A stretch of 64,000 nt of DNA from Elmis aenea (lineage: Eukaryota > Arthropoda > Insecta > Coleoptera > Elmidae): contig OX393577.1 in assembly GCA_947652605.1 (NCBI GenBank), forward strand, positions 57,622,108-57,686,107, read 5' to 3'. The notes beneath the pieces are model-generated. The model searched no databases and had not been told where the DNA came from. It worked only from the letters and a program-made list of their open reading frames with translations. Below are positions 1 through 11,104 of the stretch, piece by piece. The translations under genes were made by a program, and so were the position numbers. The first letter of the stretch is position 1; the number at the start of each line of letters is the position of its first letter.

Positions 1-157
1 GGAGTATGCAGGCTTAGCCATGAATTTGTGGTACCGTTCAGTACGTAAGGTACAGTAGGAGGCCGCGTGAGACCTATGTGTCACCACAACTTCCAAACAG
101 AAAAAAAAACGTTTCCAAAATTATTCAAAAATGTAAAAAAATATTTTCAATAATATA

Positions 158-300
158 CAGGGTGTTTCTTAAGTATTGCAAAAAAAATCAGGAGGTGATT
201 CCTTACCAAAAATTAAGGGGGGTCTTTCATAAAAACAATTCCTTAAACGTCTCCTTTGGAAGTTACACCCCTCTAAAGGGGTGCGGTAAAATTAGGTTTT
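158..300 (+). repeat. Orphan left end of a CAGGG-terminus element
   Basis: A TA dinucleotide is followed by CAGGGTGTTTCTTAA and about 130 bases that match 51385-51500 in the same orientation, including a shared AAATTAAGGGGG stretch. No matching right terminus is visible near either copy, so both look truncated. The family is defined only by this pair. Confidence 0.65.
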
Positions 301-1475
301 TATTTTATTTCTCAACTTTGGATAAATTTAGGAAAATGATATTTGGTAGATGTTTTATACTTATTAAAAGATTTCTCATAGTAATATTTTTAATCATCTC
401 CCACCTCCACAGGGGGCTAAAAAGTGCGACCCCTGTTGGTTTTCTTATCAGAACTTTTTGGTCGGTTAAAATTTTTTAATTAACAATTTTTTTTTTTTTT
501 TCAAAGCTTGTTTTATTTAGAAACTTTATTTATTCTTTAGTTTATCTCGTAAAACCTACCGTTTTTGAGTAAAAAATAAAATAAGTAAACATGGACCATC
601 AAATATTCCAATATAAAACGACTCATTTTGGTGGTTTCCATGGGCGAGGGCGAGGGACTTTGTCCTTGTGTATGTTCTGTGATTTTGTCATTCATTTATT
701 TTGTCGAAGGTTGTTTACCTATAAGCGACAAACTTGAGTTAAAAGTTTCCTGCAAAATAATGTTCCGATGTTCCGAAATACATTTGATTCGACTATTTCC
801 CAAATAAGATACCAAAAATAATTACAACTTTTGTTTATTATTTTAATACTGTAATATTAAATATAGGTACCTACTTTACAAATATCAAATATCTGTAAAC
901 AAGCCAAACGAACAACCAGGTTGCTATGGAAACGGAATGTTTTTGCTTTTTTGCCGGTGAAAACATCCCTAAGGACGATTTGGCGTTATTGCCGCTTAAA
1001 AATGAACGTGATTGGTCATAACATGAAGGCGTGACTATAATTCACCTAAAGTGATTGGTTTATATAACATGTGGGAAATAGTCATAAAAATAGAAATTTT
1101 ACGAAAACGGTCAACTTTAAACCCATAGAAAATTAGAAATGTTTTAAAGTAAATTTAAAGAATAATATAAAAATGTACAAAGTGTTTTGCTTAAAAGTTG
1201 AGTCCGTTTCCGGTTAAACCGGAGGTCTTATTGCAACCTCAATAGTTTTATCGAATTCGATAGATACGATAACAGCCAGATACAAATTTCATTGTAATAA
1301 TTCTGAAAATTGATCAATAATTCGGAAAAACGAAATACCTATTTGTGATCGATTTGTTTCGCTTTCATTTGTAGACGACACCAACAATTGTATGGAGCAC
1401 AAGGCCCGATGTGTCAAAAAAACTAAATCCATGGGATAAAATAATTTACTTATTAGTTAAACACGTTCAACGATG
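301..1475. other. No gene seen
   Basis: AT-rich sequence without a recognisable coding domain, RNA gene or bounded repeat. Short open frames here show no family motif and are taken as chance. Confidence 0.6.
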
Positions 1476-1550
1476 TATACCGGATGTAAATGAAGTGTGC
1501 TACACCAGCTTTTTTTCTTCAGTTATGATTTTAGATAAATGAAATTTTAA
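1476..1550 (+). repeat. Dispersed repeat, paralogue of 62620-62690
   Basis: The stretch starting TATACCGGATGTAAATGAAG and running to the ATAAATGAAA segment matches 62620-62690, with a few substitutions, in the same orientation. The copy at 62.6 kb directly precedes a CAGGG terminus. It is probably the end of a further element family, but no partner terminus was found. Confidence 0.6.
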
Positions 1551-2945
1551 ACATACGATATGTGCAAAAAAAACGGGCATTTTGAGCTCATGCACACAAT
1601 TTTTTCACTTCCGGTTTCGGCGGAAATGACCCCAACTTTGTTATTTTAAATGGAACACGTTGTATATTTTTCATTTTTGAAAAGAGAAAGCGATTTTGGA
1701 TACAACTACACTATTTTGGTTAATTTTTATAACGTTGAAACAATATTTAATTTTTTATTAAGTATGCCGTGACCTGCATAAATTGAATTTCATTATAATG
1801 TCAACAATTGTCCAAAAAACGTTTTCGTAAATTTTAAATGACATTTGGGTTACTTTAATCGACTTTGAAGGTTGCGCAATCGGTTTTTTGACAAAAAGTA
1901 ATTTTTTTCTAATGGAACTATGGTGGTACCAGCTGTTATTTGAATGCAGCATCTTCCAACGAATCCGTTGATACCAATAACTTGTATTTTTATGAAGAGT
2001 CTGCTTTAAAAACTTCAAATTATTGTGAAGATTTATTAAGAGATCCTTTTAATCACACTAATCTAATTATGTTTATGTAAAAATGATAACCGCTATGTGC
2101 ACAAGAAAAATTAATTTTTTATTGTATCAAAATTAACAATTGTTCCTGTGTATTTTTTTTAAGCCGCAAACCACAATCTTATGCTTTTTTTAAATATGTT
2201 CGTTACTCATGTCAGAACACTGCTCCTAATAGTATTTCAGCTGGCTACTGCCTTTACTGTTTGTTGTACGAGCGCTATAAATATGCATCCTGATTTCAAA
2301 GCGCTAATGTAACAAGCAAGATCAAAGGCAAGAAGGCCTACTCTGCTCGTCACACAAATGTCATAACAAAACAACGGAATACAAACGTTTTACTTAAAGC
2401 AGGATGTAGGCACGTCGACAAAGACAAGTTTGTAACTAGGCATCCAACAAAGTGAGAAAATTGTTGATTGTAGCTCATTTGTAAATTACCCAGAGCAGTT
2501 ATATTGCTTATTTTCAGTTCTCATTTTTTATCTGCACAATACACAAATTGGGGCGGTAATCACAGAAACTCTATTTAGACGTTAAGTAGTGTCTACTAAC
2601 GTTGAACAGCCTTTTTATTTGAGAGTGAAGATACTTTATGACAACACAAAAAAAAAGTCGAGAAACAAAAAAACTAATTTTTTGTTTGTTTTGTAATTAA
2701 TAAATATTAATTTACTATTAGCATGCTCCATTAATTTATGATATTACATGCTTTTTGTAACAAAATACTTTAGGTTTCATTTAAAACATCTACATACCTA
2801 TACAAAATTTATCTATACATAAAATTTCAAAACTGCTCAATTTAATACTATTAACGTATTTAACAAAATGCTTCAAATAAATTTGTACCAACTCTATATT
2901 GGACACCGGCCAGTTAGCGTTGTCTATAATTACACTATTTCTAAG
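1551..2945. other. No gene seen
   Basis: AT-rich, with no coding domain I recognise. A slightly GC-richer patch around 2240-2420 shows no tRNA-like arms or conserved frame. Confidence 0.55.
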
Positions 2946-2947
2946 TA

Positions 2948-3891
2948 AGGGAGACTGTTGTACCATGGAACACTTTTGAGATTTTATTTTTTTTAATTAT
3001 TAATAATAATTTTTTTGAAATGAAAAAAATATGGTATTAACACTATTAACTAATGAAGGTCCTTTTACAACTTGCTGTTTGTATTTCTATGTTTTACAGT
3101 ACTATAACAAACAAAAAAATAAAATGTGATGTTATGAAAAGGGTTCCATGGTACAACTTGGTCATGTACCATGGAACACACCCTTTTGTACATTGGAACA
3201 CGGGTAAATGGTCGTAAAAAATTATTTCAAATTCAAATACAGTTTTCGGTTCTACAAGAAAAAATATTCCGGAATTGCGAAATGTGTCTTGACAAAATAG
3301 CCAATTTAACAATGTACACTTTGCAGGCTTCTGTAACTGATGTTTTTGTTCCGGGAGCAGTTAAAACTGCTTCTACAGCTTTTCTCATAGCATCTGGATC
3401 AATTGGGGCCTTCTTAACGCCACTCTTACTTCTTGGCATAGCGATCTGTTACAAAAACAAAACAAAAAAGGGATAGGATTGTATATCTTGGAACATGTTC
3501 CATGATACATGATGTTCTGTGTTCCCAAGAGGGAGCGAAAACAAATAAACATGGCCTAAGCTAGTGGTTAGAATAAAACATTAACTACAGTACATGAATC
3601 GACTCAACACAAGATCAGCAACACACTGTAAATGATGATATCGTCAAACACAACTTTGTTTTCGGTTACAAAATCGATTAACAACACTCGAAATATTTAC
3701 TTTTGATACTTCAAAAACTGTTTCATCAACTCAACGCGCGTTTTCGGGTCAAACAAGACAGTTCTTCTGTCAAAGACACCTAGCGTCATTCTTCACATCA
3801 TGGTAATAGATTTAGCCCGCTAAGTGCCAGCACTATTTAAAATCCGCAAATGTTCCAAGGTATACTATGCACAAGGTACAACAGTCTCCCC
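2948..3891 (-). mobile_element. pogo/Tigger-like DNA transposon, internally deleted
   Basis: Terminal inverted repeats read GGGAGACTGTTGTACC at the left and its complement at the right, flanked by TA at 2946-2947 and 3892-3893. The phrase GTACCATGGAACAC recurs inside both ends. The only coding remnant is a helix-turn-helix region on the minus strand. At 944 bp it is too short to encode a complete transposase, so it is non-autonomous. TA duplication plus a psq-type DNA-binding domain fits the pogo branch of Tc1/mariner. The right end directly abuts a piggyBac pseudogene, which may have been the target. Confidence 0.8.
3233..3439 (-). pseudogene. psq-type helix-turn-helix N-terminus of a pogo-like transposase
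   Basis: The frame opens with ATG and a basic MPRSKSGVKKAP leader. It continues through DPDAMRKAVEAVLTAPG and a TSVTEACK helix, the pattern of a psq/CENP-B-type DNA-binding domain in pogo-like transposases. The similarity stops near codon 40, where a GT follows the AAAG of the helix. This could be a splice donor or a deletion breakpoint. The downstream DDE domain is absent between the element ends. The opposite strand also carries a 101-codon frame starting at 3171, which I regard as a shadow. Function is inferred from motif resemblance only. Confidence 0.7.
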
Positions 3892-3893
3892 TA

Positions 3894-4535
3894 CTCTCCT
3901 TTGGTATAGAAGTTTTTACCACCGAAATATGGAGGTGTTTCACCATTTGCTTTTCTTTGTTGCATGAGCACGTTGGACTATCTATTATTTTAAACCTATT
4001 AAGATAGTTTCTTATTTTCCATGTCCACTCACCATAACCGTAAAATTCTTAGATTTTGGAATTTTTATTCTTAACGTATGACACACTGACGAAAAAAAGC
4101 AAATTGTTGTGGGACATTTCACTGTTATTTTACTCCGTTTGCCATTATACTGCACTGCGGTTTTTCAATTTACTAATAACAGCACTTTTGGGTACTCTTA
4201 TATAGCAGATTTCGCCATCTTCCTCTGCTGATAGATAGTGCCAACAATTATCGGTAGTTTAATTTCTACCTTTATTCGAAAACTGTTCCATTAATTTTAA
4301 TACAACATATTCAGGATGAGGCTGATTAACCGGGCGCGTCTCATCTTTCCCTAAATAAGGAAAACCGTTCAGCAAATACTTTGGTTTTGTGTCGGCTTCC
4401 AACCAAAACTGTATTCCAAATTCTCTGATTGTTGCCCATATATTAAGTAAATCGTCATCTCACTTTAGTTGGATATAGTTGCTCATCTATCGTTATGTTT
4501 TCTCCTGGAATATAGCAAGCCTTACAGTTTTAGTG
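3894..4535 (-). pseudogene. piggyBac transposase fragment (DDE domain)
   Basis: Read on the minus strand, broken frames contain PGENITIDEQLYP, then FGIQFWLEAD, YLLNGFPYLGKDE and VVLKLMEQF. This is the order found in the catalytic core of piggyBac (DDE_Tnp_1_7) transposases, and the IDE motif supplies one catalytic aspartate. Stops and frameshifts interrupt it, for example just after YPTKVR, so it is not functional. It ends at the TA of the pogo-like element on one side. On the other it ends at the TTAA that flanks the next element, so both neighbours may have inserted into this gene. N- and C-terminal parts are missing. Confidence 0.8.
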
Positions 4536-4702
4536 TTAACCCTTCGTTACTACTCATGGGTCTCTATGACCCTGTTAAGTTTAAAAATAAAATTTTCAAA
4601 CAATAATTCTTAACCAACCCGGCCCCCCGTCCGTGTATTTTCAGTATTGCACCCGAGCTTGCGTGTGGTGGGTGTTTTCAGCCGATTTGTGTTTGTTTCG
4701 CG

Positions 4703-5483
4703 CTATTACAGCATTCTAAAAGAAAGCGTTGCGGCATTTGTCCCTATAAACCCTATACAGGGTGTGTAAAAATTGGCGGAAGAGCTACACGGGGCGATGT
4801 TCTTCGTAAAATTCCAAGTCGAAAATCTTAATACGAAAATGTTGTACCACGCTTGCTGTGTCTGCAAGAGGTCCTCAAAGTTTTGACATTTAGTCCTTTA
4901 ATAGGCGTTATTACTTAATACTTGCAAATGAAAAAGCTGCAATTTGGAATAAAAATAAATTTCGAATAGAATTTTTTCCTAGATATTGTGTTCTTCCTTT
5001 CAAAAATTGGTGTTGAAAATATGTAAATCACTGATTTTAATGACAGTAATACGTATGGCAACATTGTCCTTAGCTGTCATCTCTGTTTTTCTCGTAATTA
5101 TTTCTTGTTTGTGTTTTACGATACCCAAAAGTTTGCAGCTATGTTTACGAACTGAAGGCTTTCAGTTCGAACAAAAAATGTAAATACCTAAGTAAAAATT
5201 GCTGATAAAAAAATGTCCAAACGCAAATCAATGTATGCAATGTTGCCAATTTTTTTTTTCTTTAAATGGTTCCTGAGGCCATAGGAAGCATGGTACAACA
5301 TTTTCGTATTAAGATTTTCGACTTAGAATTTTACGAAGAACATCGCTCCGTGTAGCCCTTCCGCCAATTTTTACACACCCTGTATAAAAGATCGCAAAAC
5401 GAACAGTGTGTTCTTCTTGTAAAATCCCGATTTGCAATACTTGCTCAATGATTGAATGTCCAAACTGTTCGGAAAATAAGTAA
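4703..5483 (+). pseudogene. piggyBac cysteine-rich domain remnant split by a MITE
   Basis: Before the MITE (4703-4753) the frame reads RKRCGICPYKP. After it (5387-5483) it reads KDRKTNSV, then after a one-base slip CSSCKIPICNTC and a final CPNCSENK stop. The paired cysteines match the RING-like zinc-binding domain at the end of piggyBac transposases, which binds DNA in terminal regions. The DDE core is not within this element, so the remnant cannot make transposase. The split position coincides with the TA target duplication. Confidence 0.7.
4758..5382. mobile_element. CAGGG/TA MITE, copy 1 (about 95-bp near-identical TIRs)
   Basis: CAGGGTGTGTAAAAATTGG at the left is mirrored at the right, with TA on both sides. 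The first 95 or so bases of each arm are almost identical, and similarity decays by about 125. A 65-codon frame (4986-5183) with a hydrophobic stretch is present in both copies but resembles no transposase, and I do not call it a gene. Copy 2 is at 11105-11728. Confidence 0.9.
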
Positions 5484-5636
5484 ATGTATAATTTTGTTCC
5501 TAAATATATCCTTTTTCATATGTAGTGTGTTTTAATTTATTATTTTATTTATTTATTAATTAATTTATGAGAGGGTCAGACTGACCCTTGAATAGTCTCA
5601 GTGTAAAATTTATTTTGAGTAGTAACACAGAGTTAA

Positions 5637-7144
5637 TAGTGTTCTAGATATGTAAAGGTTGTTTACAATGTGCACAATTTTAATCTGTAAGCGTTCATCT
5701 GTGCATTTCTTATCACAGTTAAACAACTTTTTGTCGTAACTTTTTGTTGCGACCTTTTAGCAGTTGATAATCTTGCCTCTATAAAATTTAAAATTTATAT
5801 TTTTATTTTGTTAACACCTAACCTCTTGGAATTTTTCGAAAATAAAACATGCATTGTATTCCTCTCTAAATGAGTTTTTCAAGGCCATGCCACTCGACAT
5901 AAAATCCTTACATTTAAAAAAAAAATATTACGTGTTGTTGCACCCCTCTGGATGAAGATATCCCAAAAGCAATACTGCTGAAATGTATCCGGCGAAAAAC
6001 TAAAATCGACGTGTTTTCGCAGGTTTTACCGATAAACTGTATTTCCAAGTTACAGAATTTATTCTAGTTAAAGTTATATCCCTGTATGTATAGGATACTT
6101 AAAATTAGTCAATTTACTTTTTGAAAAATGTTTTTATTACCTTAACAAAAATAGTAAGATTTGCTCACTCGCCGCTTTGCGTCTCGTGAATGAATCTCAC
6201 CTCACGAAAAACACTGGTTTCATCACATGTTGTAAAATATACCATTTTAATGTAGTGGTTTTAAGGCACTTCATAATAAGTATTATCTTATAATCAAATT
6301 AAGACAAAAATGTTTAAACTAGAGTTATTGGCGTGTGCTATATTCGGTGTAAACGCGCTTTGTTCTGTATTCAACGCAGCGAAATTAAATTGAAAATTCC
6401 ATCTGCATTATGACGATACCATCCATACGGAATTTACATATTTCACAAATAATAATATTCATATCCGAATCAAAATGTAGTTTATGAATTTGCAGTGCGC
6501 AGATATTCTGTCATGTGGTTTTAGATTTGTTGTTGAGGCAGAGGGAGATGCGGCCGTTGGCACCGCTGGGGAAGAAACTTGGTGCTCCTAGGAATTAGCT
6601 TCAGCTGTCTGCTGTGGCAGCTCTTACGTGTTTTCACCTAGCTAATAAGTCTGCGGTTTAGCTACGGTTCTTACGTGCCACGGAACTCAAACCGTTTTGC
6701 TTGTTTGTCAATCATTTTCCGTAAATTGTTTTGGGCGAAAACCTATTTCCGTTTCCGATGACACATTTCGTTTATTAAATGTAGGATACATTGGTTACTG
6801 CCACGTAAATCAACGATTTAACATTCTATATATAAATGCGACCGATTGTCATTTGTTATTAAAATGTATAGATTGAACGGCATTTGTTTGAATTTTAATA
6901 TACAAGTGTACAGCCATTAATTATTGCAATTATTGTCAATTATCGCATTATACTCGCACCATTTATTCACTAATTTAATTCATTAACAACATTAACTTTG
7001 TAATTACTATGAATAATTGGCAATGTTATTAACACGTACATAAAATATAATTGCATAAAAATTTTATATTATTCTTCAGCTTAGTAAAAACCATTGTTTG
7101 TTGCTATAACCCCTTGAACGTTACAATAAATTCCTGGGTTTATG
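5637..7144. other. No gene seen
   Basis: Mostly AT-rich. A GC-richer block at about 6535-6700 has no coding or RNA motif I recognise. It could be part of an old LTR or regulatory DNA, but no paired boundary is visible. Confidence 0.5.
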
Positions 7145-7375
7145 CCATTGAATAAAAAGATAAAGGAAGGAGCATTTTAGCGATCTTAAGGCGTCCAGGT
7201 TAGCCTCTCAATATGGCGGATGCATGTTTCCGCTTCTCAGTGGCGTATCTATCATTTTTAAATATGTATTGAATAATGTAAATATTTGCTTCGTTTTGAC
7301 TTGAGCCTGTTATTTACTCATTTCTTTCTTGTTTTGTGGTTGAAAGCATTAAAAAAGCGACAGCATACACCAACT
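7145..7375. repeat. Fragment of the TIR element found at 11919-13160
   Basis: Starting CCATTGAATAAAAAGAT, this stretch is the reverse complement of the right arm of the element at 11919-13160, up to the point near 12940 where the solo LTR sits. Similarity stops at about 7375, so this copy is truncated. Confidence 0.75.
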
Positions 7376-7739
7376 TAGCCACCTTAAATGGTTCAACGGT
7401 TTGTAAAAAGAATACGAATCATTACATTGGCTTAACAGCTAAGCTATTTATGTTATAAATGAATAACAAAACTTAAACGATACATTTTCTCAAAAATATT
7501 AGTGATATGACGTCAAGAGCACTATCATCAAAAATATATTTTTTTTTAACTAAATCTGGTAGACATTTTTTTCTGAATTCAATCAATGTAATCATAAGTT
7601 AATTTTAGTGCTAAATTAAAAAGAAATAAAAAATAAAAGTTTAACTAAAATAGGTTAGGTTTCACAAAATTTTCAAGCGTGGCGTGGAAAACAAAAAAAA
7701 TCTTTATCAACAAATGTCATTTAAACGTCAGTGTGGCAT
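7376..7739. other. No gene seen
   Basis: AT-rich spacer between a TIR-element fragment and a LINE fragment. No features recognised. Confidence 0.5.
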
Positions 7740-8575
7740 TTAAAACCAATCATGTACGACACCCCCTACCCCATAGTGTTTAAGTTTCTTGAGTAAAATT
7801 TCTCTGTTTATCGTTTCGAATGCTCTTTTAAAGTCTATAAATAATGCTACAATACTTTCATTATTATCTAATATTTGCTTCCACTCGCTTATAATTAATT
7901 GCAGTGCTGTTTCGCATGAATGTTTTTTTTCTGAAACCTGACTGCCTACTAAATAATAAATTATTGATTTCAAAATATGTAAGCAATTGTTCATGTATAA
8001 CTGTTTCCAGTATTCTTTCTGTAATTGGTAATATATTTATACCTCTAAATTCTTCTGGTCGAACGGTTCCTTTTATTTTGGGGATTGGTATTACCATACT
8101 AATTTTTAGTCGCTTAGGTACTGTTCCCGTACTTAGACAAGTGTTTATAATATTTAGTAATGGAGTAGCTATTACTGGAAATAAGCTTTTAATAACCCTT
8201 GCATTTATTGAGTGAGTACCGTTTTTATTCTTTAGGTTCATGACAATCTTTTTCAGTTGCTCGTGAGTGATCATCGTAAACTCGTCAAGAGTAGAACTAA
8301 TTATGTTACAATTATTATGTTTCCACCCCCTACTTGGTTTTATATTGTTTATTATCTTCTCTAAGCTCTTATTAGAGAAGGTTGAACTTTTCTGCATCAC
8401 TTTTAATATGGCACTGAGGGCCCTTGAAAGTTATTTGATTAGTACCCATATTTTTCTTAACCCCTGTTAATGTTTTAAGTGTTTTCCACATTTTCTTTGA
8501 GTTACTTTTATTGCTATCTATTTCATTTTCAAAATATCTTCTATATTAGATTATAGACTTAATTTTAAATTTTAG
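7740..8575 (-). pseudogene. Jockey-clade LINE reverse transcriptase fragment
   Basis: On the minus strand, from 8575 down, frames read SNKSNSKKMWKTLKTL, then an N-terminal RT region with STGTVPKRLKISMVIPI and FRGINILPITERILE, then QSGFRKK. A one-base shift near 7930 moves the frame to KKHSCETALQLII and VALFIDFKRAFETINRE, which carries the first catalytic aspartate of the RT palm. The text stops at HYGVGGVVHDWF (7740), before the YADD/FADD box, so the catalytic centre is incomplete. The order and spacing fit a non-LTR retrotransposon of the Jockey/CR1 group. It is 3' truncated or rearranged and inactive. The fragment at 10086-10863 starts where this one stops, but I cannot show they come from one copy. 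Confidence 0.85.
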
Positions 8576-9229
8576 CCACTGTTATAAAATAATTACTGAT
8601 ATATTTGAAAAGTCAAATTAACGAAAGTTGCTTTATAAGTACAAGAATATAAGTTTCTTGTTATAATAATCGATTTTTTTTGTCCATTGGGTTTTCCTAG
8701 CAAAGTTATAATTTTAAAATTGTATTTCTAAGGCACATTTCGAAAGCACAAGCTACGACTTTATTATTTTATTCTAAAAGTTTTATATTTTGTTCGCTAT
8801 GAACGTGGGTTGAATTATTAAATTCATGTCTGCATCGAAAATGTCGCAACTGTTGCATTGCGAAACAACGGACTTGAAAATGCAAAACGTGCATTTTACA
8901 CAGCAAGAAGATTTAAAACTATCATCTCGAAGTTAAATTCTTAAACACATTCATAGAACAGAAGTTTCACGTCTCACATTACATTTTCTGGTACATACGG
9001 TATGATACAAACTTTTTGACTACAATAATGATTGGTGAAAAATTAATTTAGGTTGAATCTCCACACAACGCGATATGAATGAGATACTAACAAAAAAAAA
9101 TATTTACCAGTAAATCCAAAGAATGTACTAAAAAAGACCAAAAAAATAAATCAAAATATTACTAAAATCTAGGAGTTTACGAACTGGGAAAGTAAATAAA
9201 TGTAAAACCAAAGAAATAAATAGAGTAGA

Positions 9230-9495
9230 TTAGAGGAATGGAACATCAAAGATTATCAAAGATGATAAGACAGTATAAGCTTAAAGGCAGAAGGAAAGTT
9301 AAAAGTTCCATCAAGAGATGGTAACAACTTTTATGAATAATAAACGTGAAACAGGCAATGTGATAGTAAAGAAGTTAAATTTGACTTAATAACCGGTAAA
9401 GTGCTTAAAGAGGTCAGGTAATTGCCTAAAATATGTTACTCAAATCTTTAATGCAGTCCTCAGGATACTTTCCAAGTCAATGAAAAGTGGTTATA
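9230..9495 (+). pseudogene. Possible Jockey RT fragment (weak)
   Basis: In shifting frames I see FDLITGKVLKEV and then TQIFNAVLR followed by a GYFPSQ-like stretch with a W. This resembles the fingers region of Jockey-clade reverse transcriptases. Upstream, SRDGNNFY may be the linker before the RT. There are several stops and shifts in under 300 bases. The segment ends exactly where the next TA-flanked element begins at 9498, so that element may have inserted into this LINE. Confidence is limited because the match is short. Confidence 0.4.
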
Positions 9496-9699
9496 TACAG
9501 GGTGTCCCAATTATACACCGCCAAAAAGCAGGTGCATATTCCTGAGTGAAAATGATGACCATTTGTCAAATATTTTGTTATCCGAAAATGCTTCCTTTCA
9601 AAGTTAGAGACCTCCAAAGTTGCAAGAAAAAAAAATCAAAAAATCGATTACGTCCTAGCCGTTTAACCTGACTATAAATCATACTTCCAATTACGTGTT

Positions 9700-10910
9700 T
9701 TCTTTCTAATTATTTATTTATTTATTTATTTATTAAATTACACCCAACAGGGGTAAACCCCAATCATAGGGCGATATACAATAATATAGTATACGTAATA
9801 ATAAATGTAACATTATAGGTACTATAAATATGCGCATTAAAAAAAATCAATTAACAGCCAAAACATTAAAAAAATATCACAAATAAATATATGTGCATTA
9901 ATTAATACAAAAATAAATCATATTGAACTGGTGCACGTAAAATCAGTAAAGCTTTGTTTTTGAAAGTTGAAACACTACAATTATAAAAAATATCAATGTC
10001 TGAAAAAATATTTGCCACCTTACACATTCTGTACAAAGGTGACACCTGAAGCAAATTAGTACGTGGTTGGTTCAAATAAAATGTACTAGCCCAAAGGGCT
10101 GTTTGATCGAGGCACTAAAAAGGAAATTTTATTTAATAGATCTATAGTGACATAGACTTTGTGATTAACGATTTTGAAAATATACACGTGATCCAGCAAA
10201 CACCGTCTTCGCTCAAGGGATATAAGCTGCAATTCACTCAACATAGTTTTATAAAATGTTAAATATGGATAAAGAGCAGTCTGTTTAAAAATTATATAAC
10301 GTACGAACCGTTTTTGAACGGCTTCTATTTGTTTTATATAGATTTCATAAAAAGGATTCCATATGACAAAAGCATATTCCAATTTGCTTCTCACAAAACA
10401 ATTGTACAGAAAATAAAAAGAGCTAACATGTTTAAAGTGAATAGTGTTCCGCAATACGAACCCCAATGATCTAAGTGCTGCCTCTGTACTTTTACGTATA
10501 TGTTCAGCAAAATTTAATTTTGGGTCAAACATAACTCCTAAATCGTTAATTTTCGTTTTCCTTCCCATCAAAATGTCTTTCATTGTATACTGAAACATTA
10601 TTGGACTATGCTTCCTGTGATATGATACCACAGACAGTTAGCAATGTTAAAGTGCAACTTATTTTCCATGCTCCATTGATATATATTGTTAATGTCATTT
10701 TGTAGAGACTCACAATCACTGACTGATCTCACATTTAACCATAATTTTAGGTCATCTGCAAAAACTAAATTACTAGAGTATTTTATGGATAGTGGCAAGT
10801 CGTTAATAAAAAGTAAAAATAATAGTGGACCGAGATAAGAACCTTGGGGTACCCCTGAACTAACTTTATATTTGAAACAAAGGCAATGGGAAACACCTAA
10901 ACATTTCGGC
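9700..10910 (-). mobile_element. 5'-truncated Jockey-clade LINE inside a TIR element
   Basis: The low-coordinate end has a repeated ATTT/TTTA tract (about 9708-9735), followed on the minus strand by a 3' untranslated region and a reverse transcriptase tail. The high-coordinate end stops within RT domain 4, as expected for 5' truncation during target-primed integration. Exact target duplications are not clear. Confidence 0.8.
10086..10863 (-). pseudogene. LINE reverse transcriptase, palm to C-terminus
   Basis: From 10863 downward the minus strand reads SGVPQGSYLGPLLFLLFIND, then NLVFADDLKLW. This is RT domain 5, with FADD in place of the commoner YADD. It continues through QNDINNIYQWSMENKLHFN to the 10086-10631 frame, which carries LGVMFDPKLNFAEHI, the AALRSLGFVLRN helix, YNCFVRSKLEYAFVIWNPF and IEAVQKRFVRYI. 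These are the thumb and C-terminal segments of Jockey/CR1-group polymerases. A shift near 10600 separates the two frames. The endonuclease, fingers and part of the palm are missing, so the copy is dead on arrival. Confidence 0.88.
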
Positions 10911-11104
10911 CAAGTTTGATAGCTCTAGCTTAAACGGCTAGGACGTAATCGATTTTTTTATTTTTTTTTCTTGCATCTTTGAAGGTCTCTAACTTTGAAA
11001 GGAAGCATTTTCGGATAACAAAATATTTGACAAGTGGTCATCATTTTCACTTAGGAATGTGCACCTACTTTTTGGCGGTGTATTATTGGGACACCCTTTA
11101 TATA

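Larger units (their letters stand above)
4540..5632 (+). mobile_element. piggyBac-type non-autonomous element (TTAA)
   Basis: TTAA lies at 4536-4539 and 5633-5636. The inner ends share GTTACTACTCA in inverted orientation. Just inside each end is a short near-palindrome: GGGTCTCTATGACCC at the left and GGGTCAGTCTGACCC at the right. The body keeps only a C-terminal cysteine-rich-domain remnant and is interrupted by a TA-flanked MITE at 4758-5382. Without the MITE the element would be about 470 bp. Confidence 0.8.
9498..11098. mobile_element. CAGGG/TA element with about 170-bp TIRs, split by a LINE
   Basis: The left arm (9498-9668) begins CAGGGTGTCCCAATTATAC. The right arm (about 10926-11098) is its inverted copy, ending ACACCCTT with one terminal substitution. 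TA flanks both sides. The arms end at CGTTTAA, next to a 5'-truncated LINE that fills most of the interior. The right TA is immediately followed by the TA of the next element, so two TA-targeted elements sit back to back. Confidence 0.85.

Noticed and set aside
2220..2450. Possible tRNA or small RNA gene in a GC-richer patch
   Set aside because: No cloverleaf arms, TPsiC-like GTTCGA box or paired A/B boxes could be placed.
4986..5183. 65-codon ORF conserved in two MITE copies as a possible small membrane protein gene
   Set aside because: Conservation equals that of the noncoding parts of the two recent copies, and it has no transposase or signal motif, so it is explained by shared ancestry.
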